DNA from: Ophiura sarsii
Lineage: Eukaryota > Echinodermata > Ophiuroidea > Amphilepidida > Ophiuridae
Reading direction: 5' to 3'
Length of the DNA: 64,000 nucleotides
NCBI GenBank assembly: GCA_035610835.1
Contig: CM069448.1
Coordinates: 31,715,583-31,779,582 of the forward strand
In this document: positions 41,230 to 53,900 of the stretch, in pieces
Layout: every line of letters starts with the position of its first letter
How positions within the stretch are numbered: the stretch's first letter is position 1
Position numbers and translations under genes: made by a program
The notes under the pieces: generated by a model
Seen by the model: the letters and a program-made list of their open reading frames with translations, nothing else
Databases searched by the model: none
Told to the model about the DNA's origin: nothing

Positions 41230-41308
41230 TGCGCCTCGGATCGAACCCGGGCCGCGTGCGTGCAAATCTGATGCTCTACCGAGTACTACCGACTGAGCTG
41301 CACGGGTG
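41230..41308 (-). other. tRNA-like sequence (pseudogene or SINE head)
   Basis: On the minus strand CAGCTCAGTCGGTAG forms an A-box and GGGTTCGATCC a B-box. CGGTAG is duplicated in the D-arm region and the acceptor ends do not pair. It is likely a tRNA-derived remnant, not an active gene. Confidence 0.5.
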
Positions 41309-41539
41309 AGGTTTTAAACAAATAATTTTGTTCACAAGTTGAACTCCGCGCTGAGCGTGGTAAGAGATTAACGGGGCTGCCGCGCCGCCGTACAAGATTG
41401 TAGCACTGTCCGCTTTTGTAGGTCCAGGAAGGTTAGGGTAAGTGTCAACTATTCCCAAGTGCCCCAAAATAAACATGCGTTGCTGTAAAATAAATATAAT
41501 AATAATATTTTGGTAGCAAACAACCGGCAAATACCGTGT

Positions 41540-41800
41540 AAAAACCACCCAAAGTATTTGGTGCAGTCAAAATATTTAATGCAAAGAAAGGTTGTTGAAG
41601 TCAACATAATTTGATGCAAAGTCAGGCACTCGTGAGAAATCTTTGATGCAAAGTTAGGCATTTGTATATTATACCAGTAAAAACCTTTAGTGCAAAGTTA
41701 GGCATTTGTACACCTTTAAAATATTTGGTCCAAAGAACACCAGTAAAAAAACGTTGGTGCAAAGTTAGGCATTTGTATAGTTACACCAGTATCAAGAAAC
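41540..41800 (+). repeat. Irregular minisatellite (TGCAAAGTTAGGCATTTGTA)
   Basis: TTGATGCAAAGTTAGGCATT or its close variants recur at about 41595, 41644, 41690 and 41757. They are spaced by AT-rich stretches with ACACCAGTAAAAA. Confidence 0.8.
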
Positions 41801-42439
41801 AGTGGCTATACTTCCCGCCCACGACAGAAGGAAGTATGGAACACTTTCATCCAATACACTTTTTAGTTTGTTTCGCTTCAGAAGACATACATTACATTTA
41901 CGTTAAAATCACTGTGGAACCTGAAACACCACCAAAAGTACGAAATTCAGGTCAAAATTCAAATTGATTCAATTAAGCTGACAGCATACCAATTTTTTCG
42001 TCGACCACAAGGATTCTAAAATGTATAGTTTGCCTCACTTTCTATGTTTGGTTATCGTGAAATAGTCGATGACCTTTGGATTTGGGGTCAAATTTTAAAC
42101 ATGCTTTGATTTCGACAAACGATATCTCAAATTGTTTCTCTGACCACAATACCAGAAATAGTAGTTGTTACTCGATATCACCTTGCTAACGACTCCTTTT
42201 CCGAAACGTCTATTAATTTGAATTAATACTCCCCTCCCTTTCCCCGACCAGTTAGTGGCGTGTCCAGAGGGACCGCCTTAGACATTCATTCGAGGAAACC
42301 CATTCAGGGAATTTAAGGGGTTTTGCTAGATTCCTATCTAATTTCAATTTCTGGTGATTTATACTTGTGTCAAATTTAAGTTATGTATCGGGCGGGAAAC
42401 CAAGCACATTGTATGAGAATTTGATCGTGGGAGTAATAG

Positions 42440-43185
42440 GGGAGAGCGGGGAGTGTACACCCTAGGGGAGGTTCGCCCACCACGTTTCTCATAATTGCGG
42501 CCACTGGTTGAATTTGATGAACACACAATATGTTCCGCTGTTTTTTGCGATCTTCCCATGGTAACATGGCTGATCTCCGTATAATCATGATAATATTTGT
42601 CAAATTATCATCAAAAACCCAGTTTAACATCACAAAAGTGAATTTTCTTCCATTTTTGATTTAAAAAAAATCTTTCTAAAGATATTCGTACAGAAGATTT
42701 TAATGTAAATCATCATTAGGTAGGTATGGGATAGGTTATGGATTTGATGCAGTTCTAAGCCCGTCATTGTATGTGGGACATATGTGGTTATCGGGTCAAT
42801 GTACTTATTGTGCTATGGGGCACTGCCACAGTCGCCCTTTCATGAGGTTCGCCAATGGGGATCATTACATGATTATTTTGTCTAATTTCAAAATTGTAAT
42901 TCACCCCCTGTGGCCTATTTGTAATTATACAAACAGCTATCTGGAATGGAGTAGCACTAAAATTAGAAGTTAATATTTTTAAATGCAGTATTTATTATAA
43001 TTTTAAAATTCTTAACGAGTTATTCTGTAAAAATGACTCCACCCTTAAATTGTGGACTCTAAATGTGGTCGTATGTAGCCAAGATATCAATATTTCATGT
43101 AATGTCAATAGGTCCATTCCATCTTTAAAATTGACATCTCTAGGCCATTTCAAATGAAATGGGGCGAACACTCCCCGCTCTCCCC
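42440..43185. mobile_element. TA-flanked TIR element GGGGAGAGCGGGGAGTGT
   Basis: GGGGAGAGCGGGGAGTGT at the left matches ACACTCCCCGCTCTCCCC at the right, each next to TA. Inside both ends GGTTCGCCCACC and GGGGCGAAC are also inverted. The total is ~746 bp without transposase. Confidence 0.9.
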
Positions 43186-43189
43186 TACC

Positions 43190-44765
43190 TCTACGATTAT
43201 AATTTCTCTTCCAAATCTTTACTCTGAATATTAGTATAAATATCAGCAATGTTATGAAGTTTCTTATTAATGTATCAATTAGTAATTTCATTCCTTGGTG
43301 CTACCTTATCAAGTGTCATATAAACATGATAAAGGGGGAGTACGTGTACTCCAGGCTGTACCTACATGATTAGTACCCATCATTGCCAGCCAAAGTTGTT
43401 TTTTCATCATGAAAATCAATGAGATTAGGTGCATTGTTTTTCATCATCTTTGACATAATTATACCCATTAGAATTATGAATATCGGATCTATCAAACTGA
43501 AGATACACACAATTATATAAGACGTGGTGATTTCACCTTTTCGACAAAGTGCGAGCAAATGTGTGTTATACTTTTTTGAAAGTAACAACAATATTCTCTT
43601 GTACTTGTCTACTTTATGCAGTCTTTTGTCTTGTTCCTTTTTTTAACCGCTATTACTTACGGTTAAGCATTTTGTTCAACTGACCATTTTAACTGATATT
43701 AGGTGGGAATCTGTGAATTAGCTCAATTTTAAATCATTTTAACATTGATAAACTCAATTTACCCAATACCACTTCATTAGTTACTCAAAAGTAAACACGA
43801 AGATAGGCCTACGAAGCATGGGTCACTCAAGTGTGACAAACTTCTTTTACCCTTCAAATGGAATTATAATTATTTTTAAAATTTGATTTGACTGTAAAAA
43901 TGGCGAAACCACCATGTCCTACTCAAAGAGTGTATCTTCAGTTTAATGAGTCCGATATTCATGATCTAAAAATCCTCATGAAAGGTTTTAGTATGCATAA
44001 ACAACGGACCTAAACTTATTGATTTCCATGATGAAACAAATAATGAACTTGGAACAGCCTGTAGGCCTATGTATACAATACAAAAAACAAACGATACATT
44101 TCCATTTGTCCAAATTCAAGGAAGTTTGAAGTGGCCATATAATTACTAGTGTTTATTCTACCTCGTTCGAGCGATGACTGTCCTTTTAAAGACTCTTCTT
44201 GTTATTCTGTTAAGCCCTCCTTCCCACCGACTGCATCTTTGTTGGAATACAACATACTATTATTGAGGGCGCCCTTCCAGAGACCGTTCATAGCAGATCT
44301 ACCCAATCTATGCTGCAATCTATTTAAAATGTCCGTAAACTTCACTCAACTTTGGGATTTCATTTCTAAAGATCTGTGCAACAAATTCTCAGATTCTTTT
44401 AATTTGGCAGAGGGGCTGTCGCATTAGCTTTCAAAAGAGTTGAGTTGGACAAGACATGTTTTATGCTCATTAGATATAAGTGTGCATTTACGAAAAATTC
44501 GCGATACTTCTAGATATCTTCATGGACTTCATATTAAAATAAAGCTTTATTGAAATTTTACTATTGAATGACGGACCACCACACTCTAGTCCTGAGAATA
44601 GTATTATAGTCCCAGCTCTATAGTCTAATCATCACAAAAAACATTTTGTCATAATACCCATTTGATGTATGAAAATAATATTTGAGCAAGTTTATGCGCT
44701 GATGCACGTATCCACTAACTTGTTCATAAAATACCATGCATCATAATTGAGTATAATTAATGATC
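43190..44765. other. No gene recognised
   Basis: AT-rich DNA. A short open stretch at 43901-44010 (MAKPPCPTQRVYLQF...) lacks splice support or family resemblance. Nothing else was supported. Confidence 0.4.
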
Positions 44766-44767
44766 TA

Positions 44768-44998
44768 CACCAAGCCAAAAAAAGAAACTTAATTTTTTTT
44801 AACAGATCACCATAGGGGCAGTGCACATTTCTCTTGTGTCATTGAAGCAAACAATTGGTTATTGACTGCCATTTGAAGCGATACATTGCAGTAATATTGT
44901 ATCAAAATTTGGTACATTTTCATGCACAGAATATTATTTGGTGATCTGTTAAAATTGTATAAGTTTCTTTTTTTTTAAGTTTCTTTTTTGGCTCAGTG
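44768..44998. mobile_element. Tc1/mariner-type MITE (CACyrAGCCAAAAAAGAAACTT)
   Basis: CACCAAGCCAAAAAAAGAAA with CTT and the inverted AAGTTTCTTTTTTGGCTCAG with TG are flanked by TA. AACAGATCACCA and TGGTGATCTGTT extend the pairing inward. AAGTTTCTTTTTT is duplicated at the right end. It is 231 bp. Confidence 0.9.
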
Positions 44999-45000
44999 TA

Positions 45001-47200
45001 TATTTTGTACAGCTCGAAAATGCAGTAACTTTACCAAAATATCTGGTTAATGTACCATGTTTCTTTTTGCTGATAATACTGATACTGTGATAGTAAATAA
45101 ATCTATTCATGCATTGGTTGCCTTCATATATTCTGGTAAGGAATATTTTAAATATTAATAATTATACTACATGTAGTAACGGTTGTTTTTGACTCGCCCA
45201 GTCATGCCAGTTGCAGACTACTTGACTAGACAATACTAGGACTAATCTACCAATAACGACACATTATATAACAAACATTTATTTAGAACCAATATATCTA
45301 TTTTATTAATGGAATGATGAAAATTCTTTTAAGAACAAAAATAAAACGACTCCTTGATAACAAGTTTGCCATAACCCCTCTAAAAACCTTAAAATTCTTT
45401 TACACAGTAACATTTAAATCACTGGACCATGAAATTGTCCTGTACTCTTGTATATACACAATACGACAAATATCACATAATAGCAAGGTTTCAACATTGT
45501 GCAAAAATTGGTTTGCTTTCTTTGGTTTTTGAATATCTTTGTTTTAAATTTTACACAAACAAGTACAATGTTTTGATTTTGAGAAAAAAAGGAGGTATCA
45601 CATCAATTGAGTTTGATTGGGGCGGTACCGCTGCCCTGGGAAATCTAAGTTGGCCCTTTGGGATACCAATTTTCCTTGGAATATTGACCCAACCTATCCC
45701 AATGTAGTGACACAATTTTAAGCCAAGTTTAACATAGGCCGACATGTAAATGTGCCTTGGATATTACTTTATTAGTATCAGGATTGAGCAAAACGCAATG
45801 TATCAGATGTTTGCACAACAAGAGGGTCAATTTTAAAAAGGCATTTTTAATTACCACACACAAGGCCAAACACGCAACCAATATTTGCAGCACATCCCTG
45901 TATCATAAACCAATATCAATATTGGAAGTATCTTACAAACGCTGTTGTTTGTAGTGGTCATTATATTAAGTGATGTTTTGTCACTTGTGGCAAAGAGTTT
46001 GTTCAACAAATGATAGCATTTAACACCTGACTAGATGAGTGTGATGTTTACAGTTGCAACAATGGAGACATTGGGTCAGGAAGTGGTCTTGGTAATAAAA
46101 ATACAATACCCAGGTGGGATTAGTTGCAGGGATTAGTTGGTATCATCAAACATCTATTTTTACTAGTTATTTTATGAGGTAGATGAGGATGTCACTCTTA
46201 TTAAGAAGCTTTAAGCAGAGATTTTATTACCTATTACACCTCCCTGCTTTAAGCATGCTTTTAATTCACAAAAATAGTGATGAGGCAAAATTTAAAAAAA
46301 TGTTTAGCGTCCTCACTATTTTAAAAAGATGGAGGCCATTTTTTATTTTAAACTTTTTAGTGCCAAATCGCCCCAAAAACCTTAGGACTCTTTAAATTGT
46401 TTCATTTCACCAACTCATATTAATGAAGAAGTAAAAACTTGATAATTAAAAATGCACTTATCAATTGCAACCCCCACCCCACCCACCAGGGACTGTATGG
46501 ACATGGACTAGCTAGAACTTCGGCTGGGATATACAAATCGCCAATCTGCCGTCCCCTGTACAGTCTTGTTACTGCTCGGCAGCCGGCAGGTTTATACATG
46601 TGTACCGCAGTATGGGACACCCCCCTAACCCTGCATAGTATAGTAATGTAAAGCCATCCTCTTTTGAAATATCACAGAAAGATGCACACATATCTGTGCA
46701 ATGTTAAAACCTAACAACATTACCACCATGCAAATAATATGCAAATGATGTAAGTTTTAAACTAAAGTCCTCACATCCAATTCTTAAAACCTTTACAAGA
46801 ATGAAAAGGGGCGATTGCTGAATGCAACTCACAGGTATGGAAATGATGCTAGACTTTCTTGCAGTCCAAGAAAGAATGAAACGTTAACACTTATGAACAC
46901 AAGATCATCTAGTGAGACTATACTTTCTTTGGTACAAGATGCCGAGCTTCACGCATTTTCTAACAAAAAAAGAGATGCATTGAGGAGCTACATGGTCATG
47001 GATCCTTTTGCATGTAATAATATGCGCCTGGCAATTTTCATAAATTGTGTATTGCATTCAGCAGTTGCTACAATAAAATATTATTGAACTTTATAATAAC
47101 CATACGATGTCATAAATGAGTAAATGGTACATTGATAATATTGTACCCTATATCAGTTAGGGTAAATAGCTTAACTACAATAATAATGAACTTGATCCAA
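45001..47200. other. No gene recognised
   Basis: AT-rich sequence with short unconnected ORFs. CCCCCACCCCACCCACC (46470) is a short C-rich run. No TIRs, tRNAs or splice-supported exons were seen. Confidence 0.4.
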
Positions 47201-50200
47201 TCACTTTATTTAACAAATAGTAACAATTAAAAACAGCAATAAGGCACTTTTACGGCATTCTTTGGCACTGTTGCACATATGAAATACTATAATAATTATC
47301 AAATTCCTGAAGTTTGTTTAAATAGTTGGAACCAATACACACCTTTTAAATATCATATCATATGGTCCAAAAATTCATAGAATCCTGTCCAAACTTGCTC
47401 TATTCTTGGCATATTTTCCAGCAAGTCTGGTTAAGTTAATCCGCTTTATTCAATCAAAATATTGTAAAATCAGTGCTTTCTACAGAATGCCGTTCCTTGG
47501 TATAATATACTAGCTGATTGCAACGTGTTTTACCTATGTCAACATGGTTTAAATAGTTATATAATATAATTCAATACGAAATGTGTAAATTTGTGAAAAC
47601 ATGGTCATAAATATTCAACTTGTAATAATATTAGCCAATTGTCAGTAAAAACAAATCTGCAGCACATAACTGCATGATGATTCAAATATCCTTTTTAAGT
47701 CGTCTTTATTATTTTTGGTTCTGATGGGTAAATAAATCAGGTGGATTTTCACTTGTGACCGGCACATGATATGAACCGCTGTAAAAACTGCACTCTCATA
47801 CCCAGGCCAGTGTTATTTTCAAACTTTGGACTGCTAGATAAAGAGTTCAATTCAGCAAGGTTTTTAACAAAATGATTTTGTTATATTATCTACACGTGTT
47901 CTCCTAATCCAAATGAATTGAAATTGCGTCCAATCCTTTGATAAGTAATTCATGTGCCATTTCATTTACTAAAACATTAACATCATCAAAACTCCTCACC
48001 AAAAATACATTTCAAGAAATTTCTTTCCAACTACAACCTTGGAATATTCCAAGCTACAACCTAAACTAGTCACAGCTTTACTGTAGTCTATCATTCGTTT
48101 GACTCGGCTTTTAACATCAAAGTTCAATAACTCCATACACACCGTTAGTTTATTCACTGTAATGCCATTATTTTTTAAATAAACATAACAGTTGTTTAGT
48201 AAGAGCTTACTGATTCTTTTGATCATAGCACAGCAGCATGATATTCAAATAATATCATCTATAAATTGCACAACTCAGGTATATATTCATCTCAGCTTAA
48301 ACAAAGTTAATATTTGACTGATCACACGTGTGTATGAAGGTTACTGGACTTTGAACTCATTAGCCTGTAGATATAGTCATGTCTGGCAGTATACACATGT
48401 ATTAAAAATCATGGCTCTTTTTTTATGAAAAAAATATTTTGCTACATATATGTAGTACTGGTCCACTGAGTTGCTTCACGTACAATATAAAATATAAAAG
48501 GGCAGTGCAGTGTGAAAAAATAAAAACATTTGTCTTCTCTATCTATGCTTTCTCTCCCGAGTTCTAAACAGCACACACACTTGGTAAATGTCTGAGACTA
48601 GTATTTGGTATACTAGTCTCAGGAAAATGTCACACATATATTATGAGTTCAGTAACAAGATACGATCATCATGCAATTGGTTACTGATTGAATATTGGCT
48701 ACAATATGGTTTACTTTTTGTGGTTAAAATGCGTAAATTTCAACATGGATTAATAATGCATATATGTGTGTTTATGTACAAGATGGTGCGTAATAAATGT
48801 GAAAATACATAATACCATTTATTTTGACTAAAATGCATAGCAATTGTTTTAAACTTTCATTCTCTTCTATCCTCTCATGGCAAGGTCTACTAAATGCTGG
48901 TATCTGGTATACTGTGACCTTTTAATGGTCTCCCTTGTGACATGTTTTAAAAATGGACAGAACTGGTTAAGTTTTAAAACTTTTAAAAACAAAAGATTTT
49001 CTAGTAAATCTTTGTAAAAACAATTCAACTTCTTCAATTGAATAATACTGCTTTCTTTCTATTTCATTAAAAACACTTGACTGTTGGAACCGCTTAACTT
49101 TTGATTTTCATCTGCTTCAATTTGTTGTTTTGTTTAATCCGTTTATTTTTATTTGTTCCATAATTTACCAGTTCTGCATGATTTTGATAGACCAATTCAC
49201 ATAATGCTGTTTGTTGGCAATGGTAGTACTGTCAAATATAGCGGTTCAACATAGCACGTCCCTGCTACACAATTGATGCACTAGAACATTATTGTCACCG
49301 GTAAACACACCACCAATTATTTACAGTGTGGCAAGACTAAATAAAAAAACAAGCTTTAAACCTGCTATAATAAACTTAAAAACCCTCTCCTCAACAATTC
49401 TCTGAAATATGACCAAACAAGAAAAATATATTTTACATGGTCTTATAATAGGACTACAATGGTCACTGTGTTCTCTCAGTTGAACCACCAGGACAAGATT
49501 GTGTGACTATAATCAGTATTTATTCTTGGATAATTATTAACCTTAGATCCACTGATAATCCTAAAAAGAATACTGTAAATAGCATTAACAGAATAGACAT
49601 AACAGATTATGTTAAAAACCACTAAGAAAGCCTATGAAAATTCTCACATTACATTATGTGCACTTTCCTATGGAAATGGTCAAAATAAATGGAATTAAAT
49701 AAACATCTACTAATTGATATAAATATAAACCTACATGTATAAACCTATTGGACTTGTGGTATAGACAGTTCTTTCTAATCAGTTTAAGAGTGCGTATCAT
49801 CTTGTGCAAAGGCAAGATACAAAGTGATAGCACTAGCACTACACCACATGGAATGCGTCCCAAATATATCCTATAGGGTGTGCCACAAGGCACTAGGCTG
49901 CAATAGCTACCACATGTTAAATATTGGGTTGTTTATGCTGAGCAATTGGTATGGGTTGTTTATGCCGAGAAATTGGTATAAACTAAACGTTAACTCGGAG
50001 CATCTATTGCAAATTTGGTCTTTTTGTTGAGATGCCTAGTGATGTGAAAAGGCACTATCTGAATAGCTGCCATATGTTATACCCTTCTGATGCTATAATG
50101 GTGCACTCTTGTAAAATGTTACCCTTCACATGGCAGCCACTGTAGAAAGGCATGATAGTGCCTAGTGGCTCCAAACCCTGAATTTGTTCAGTAAGTTTGA

Positions 50201-50841
50201 TTCATATATCAGTATCTTTACTTCAAAGTAAAGAAATGAATTGTTGATTGTCAAGAACAATAGCTCACTATCAATTTCTGTGAATCTTCAAGACATCAAT
50301 CCTTCTACACCAGCAAGTTCACATGCTTCTTAAAAGTAAAATACCCATTAGAAGAAAAACAAACACTGTACATATTGTATAACCACCATCTTTAGGTACC
50401 CAGTTGTGAGGTAAATAAAAAACCCGAAAATCTATTTGTACTACTTTAAATGATAGAATCTAATTTAAACTACAAAACGATTGCCTTAGTAGCTGGCAAA
50501 TGCAGAACCGTACTCTAATCTGGTTTCACATGAAAGCACACAAGGCAATACTAAACCTCTTTTTGCACTGTTATGGAAGCACACCAAAATACTTAAAATA
50601 AATGTCTCTCTTTCTTTGAGTTGTTTTTTTCCTTCAAAATTTAAGTAAGAGTTCAGTTTTGCTATAATCATTAAAAAAAAGTACACAAAACAATGACAAA
50701 CATTTAAAACGGTACACAAGACTATGTCTGTCTCCAACTAATGAAAATGTCATATTTACGTTGGTTTATTAAATTTGTATATAAATGTTTAAACGGAAAG
50801 GTTCATAATGCCATCACCAGCAGATGAATTCAGCGAGGAAA
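47200..50841 (-). other. Downstream region of the RNA-binding protein gene, possible long 3' UTR
   Basis: It has no recognised repeats, which is unusual for this window. The nearest AATAAA on the minus strand is at about 50763-50768, with others near 49518 and 47204. Where the transcript ends cannot be decided. Confidence 0.35.
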
Positions 50842-50933
50842 TTAATATGGCTGCTGATGATAAACAGCGCCCTCCTGATAACCCTGAGCGTATTGGTAAT
50901 ACGCTGGACTAGTCTCCGGACCTGCATCACCAC
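50842..50933 (-). CDS. RNA-binding protein gene, terminal coding exon
   Basis: It is bordered by CCACACAG| and the stop TAA at 50842-50844. It encodes GGDAGPETSPAYYQYAQGYQ then EGAVYHQQPY. Tyr/Gln/Gly-rich C-termini are common in this family. Both this exon and the previous one open with GGD, so exon 4 could be skipped without a frame change. Confidence 0.82.
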
Positions 50934-53900
50934 CTGTGTGGGGAAGAAATAAAGTGTGTTACAATATATAGGTTAAGAGTTTAACGTTTGCCGTCGGACA
51001 AAGTGTCATGCTTTCGTCAGGATTTTAATTCGTTCTTACCGACTGATTACAAGAGCAAAATTATTGTCAATTTTGAAAACTGTTTTCTATTTTATTACAT
51101 TTATGTGTGGGATAAAAAATCTTGAGGAATCGGAGGGTTTGGACATTGATTAGTTACAATTTCCTGTTTATAGAGCTTATATTTATGTCTGAATGTGTGG
51201 TGTAACATTTTATACAACTGTAATAACATTGTATTTAGTGCTAAACAAACTATTTCTAACGTATATTGCATCTCTTGATCTAGGTAAAAATACTAACTAC
51301 AAATGTCTTATAAAATGATGGATTAAAAACAAAACAATGGAAAACGGCTTAGGCACAGTATGTAAGAAAACATGTTTAGCGTCCAGACTCTTTCAAAAAA
51401 AGGAAGGAGGACACTTTAAACAAGGCGGTTCTCGAACGGCGCGTCTCGCCTGTTCATCAAAAGTGACTTGAAAGAAATGATGATGAAACATATGATACAA
51501 TGTAGCACTGTCACAGAGGTATGCATTGTAGTTAATGCAAGGGATGTAATGCCTTGAAAAATTTAATCAACAAAAAGAACACACCAACCCCCTTCCCTAC
51601 ACCAAATCACATCAAGATAGGCCTTACAGATCTTATTTGACCCCAGATGACCTCTGATGACCTTGAAAATTTAATCAGCAAAAAGAACACACCAACCCCC
51701 TTCCCTCCACCAAATCACATCAAGATAGGCCTTACGGATCTTATTTGACCTCAGATGACCTCTGATGACCTCGACAAATTAATCAACAAAAAGAACACAC
51801 CATCCCTCTTCCATCCACCAAATCCCATCCACCAAATCCCATCAAGATAGGCCTTACAGATCTTATTTGACCCCAGATGACCTTGAATGACCTCCGATGA
51901 CCTTGAAAATTTAATCAGCAAAAAGAATACACCACCCCCTTCCCTCCACCAAATCCAATCAAGATAGGCCTTACTGATCTATTTGACCCCATATTTGACC
52001 CCGATGACCCCGAAAAATTAATCAACAAAAAGAACACACCACCCCCCTTCCCTCCACCAAATCCCATCAAGATAGGCCTTACTGATCTATTTGACCCCCG
52101 ATGACCCCGAAAAATTAATCAACAAAAAGAACACACCATCCCTCTTCCGTCCACCAAATCCCATCAAGATAGGCCTTACTGATCTATTTGACCCCATATT
52201 TGACCCCCGATGACCCCGAAAAATTAATCAACAAAAAGAACACACCACCCATCCCCCCCTTCCCTCCACCAAATCCCATCAAGATAGGCCTTACTGATCT
52301 ATTTGACCCCGATGACCCCGAAAAATTAATCAACAAAAGAACACACCATCCCTCTTCCGTCCACCAAATCCCATCAAGATAGGCCTTACTGATCTATTTG
52401 ACCCCATATTTGACCCCGAAAAATTAAGAACAAAAAGAACACACCATCCCCCTTCCCTCCACCAAATCCAATCAAGATAGGCCTTATGGATCTTATTTGA
52501 CCCCTGATGACCTTGAATGACCTCTGATGACCTTGAAAATTTATTCAGCAAAAAGAACACACCACTCCCCTTCCCTCCACCAAATCTCATCAATATGGGC
52601 CTTACTGATCTATTTGACCCCATATTTGACCCCGATGACCTCTGGTGACCTTGAAAATTTAATATACAAAAAGAACACACCATCCCTCTTCCCTCCACCA
52701 AATCCCATCAATATAGGCCTTACTGATCTATTTGACCCCATATTTGACCCCCGATGACCTTGAATGACCTCCGATGACCTTGAAAATGTAATCAGCAAAA
52801 AGAACACACCACCCCCTTCCCTCCACCAAATCCCATCAAGATCGGCCTTACGGATCTTATTTGACCGCATATTTGACCCCGATGACCTTGAATGACCTCC
52901 AATGACCTTGAAAATCTAATCAGCAAAAGAACACCCCACCCCCTTCCCTGACATCAAGTCCCATCAAGATAGGCCTTACGGATCTCTAGATATCGCGTTA
53001 CAACGCGTCTCAAAAGTTTTAAGCATATTTGACCCCGATGACCTTGTATGACCCCCGATGACCTTGAAAAATCAATCAGCAACAGAACGCACCACCCCCC
53101 TTCCCTCCACCAAGTCCCATCACGATACGCCTTACGGATCTCCAGATATCGCGTCACAAAGGTATTTCTTAGCACACGGCGGACGCCGGACGCCATACGC
53201 CGGACAGAAATAGTGATAACATAGTCTCTTTCTGATTACATCAGGCGAGACAAAAACCAACTTTTATAGAACAAAATCGCCCTTGTTAGCAATAAACTTG
53301 AAGAGGAGGGCCTCTTCTGTCTTTTAAATCTTTTTTATTTCATGGTTCTGAGGAGTTGGTCACCACAAAACTTGTTTCAAAGCCAGTGGCATAAATGAGA
53401 TTGGATCAAGACTATTCTTTTCTCATGTCTGAAGGCTGACAGCAAAATTGTTAACTTTATTTGTTGCGAGTGGCTGTTTTTAATAATAATTCAACCAGCA
53501 TACTTATATATAGGCTTTTTAAGCCTGGCCCGAGCAATTTGCTGGAGTCTGGTCCCTTCAGGACCCAAGCGTGTGTCTGTACGACCGTGTAAACAAACAA
53601 ACAAATGCTTATTAGGAAAGAAACAAAGCTGTTACAAACATCTCAAACTCTGAAACACCAAATCAAAAAGAGTTATGGCTGAATTAAAAATAAAATAAAA
53701 TTGAAGCGGACCCAAAAAAGGAAGCGTGTGGGGATGCTAAACATGTTTATCATATGATGACATTTGATTGCAATACGATGGATTTGTAAATGGCCATTAT
53801 ACCAGAAGATATTGTTGTGTTTAGCGTAATGGAGTGTTGAGAAACAACCTTATTTCTCTAAAGATGGGTGAAGTAAAAGTTTGCCAAAATAAAACTTAAG

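Noticed and set aside
41230..41308. Functional tRNA on the minus strand
   Set aside because: The D-arm region contains a duplicated CGGTAG and the two ends are not complementary.
43901..44010. Short ORF beginning MAKPPCPTQR as a gene start
   Set aside because: No donor with a continuing frame, no family resemblance, and weak context.
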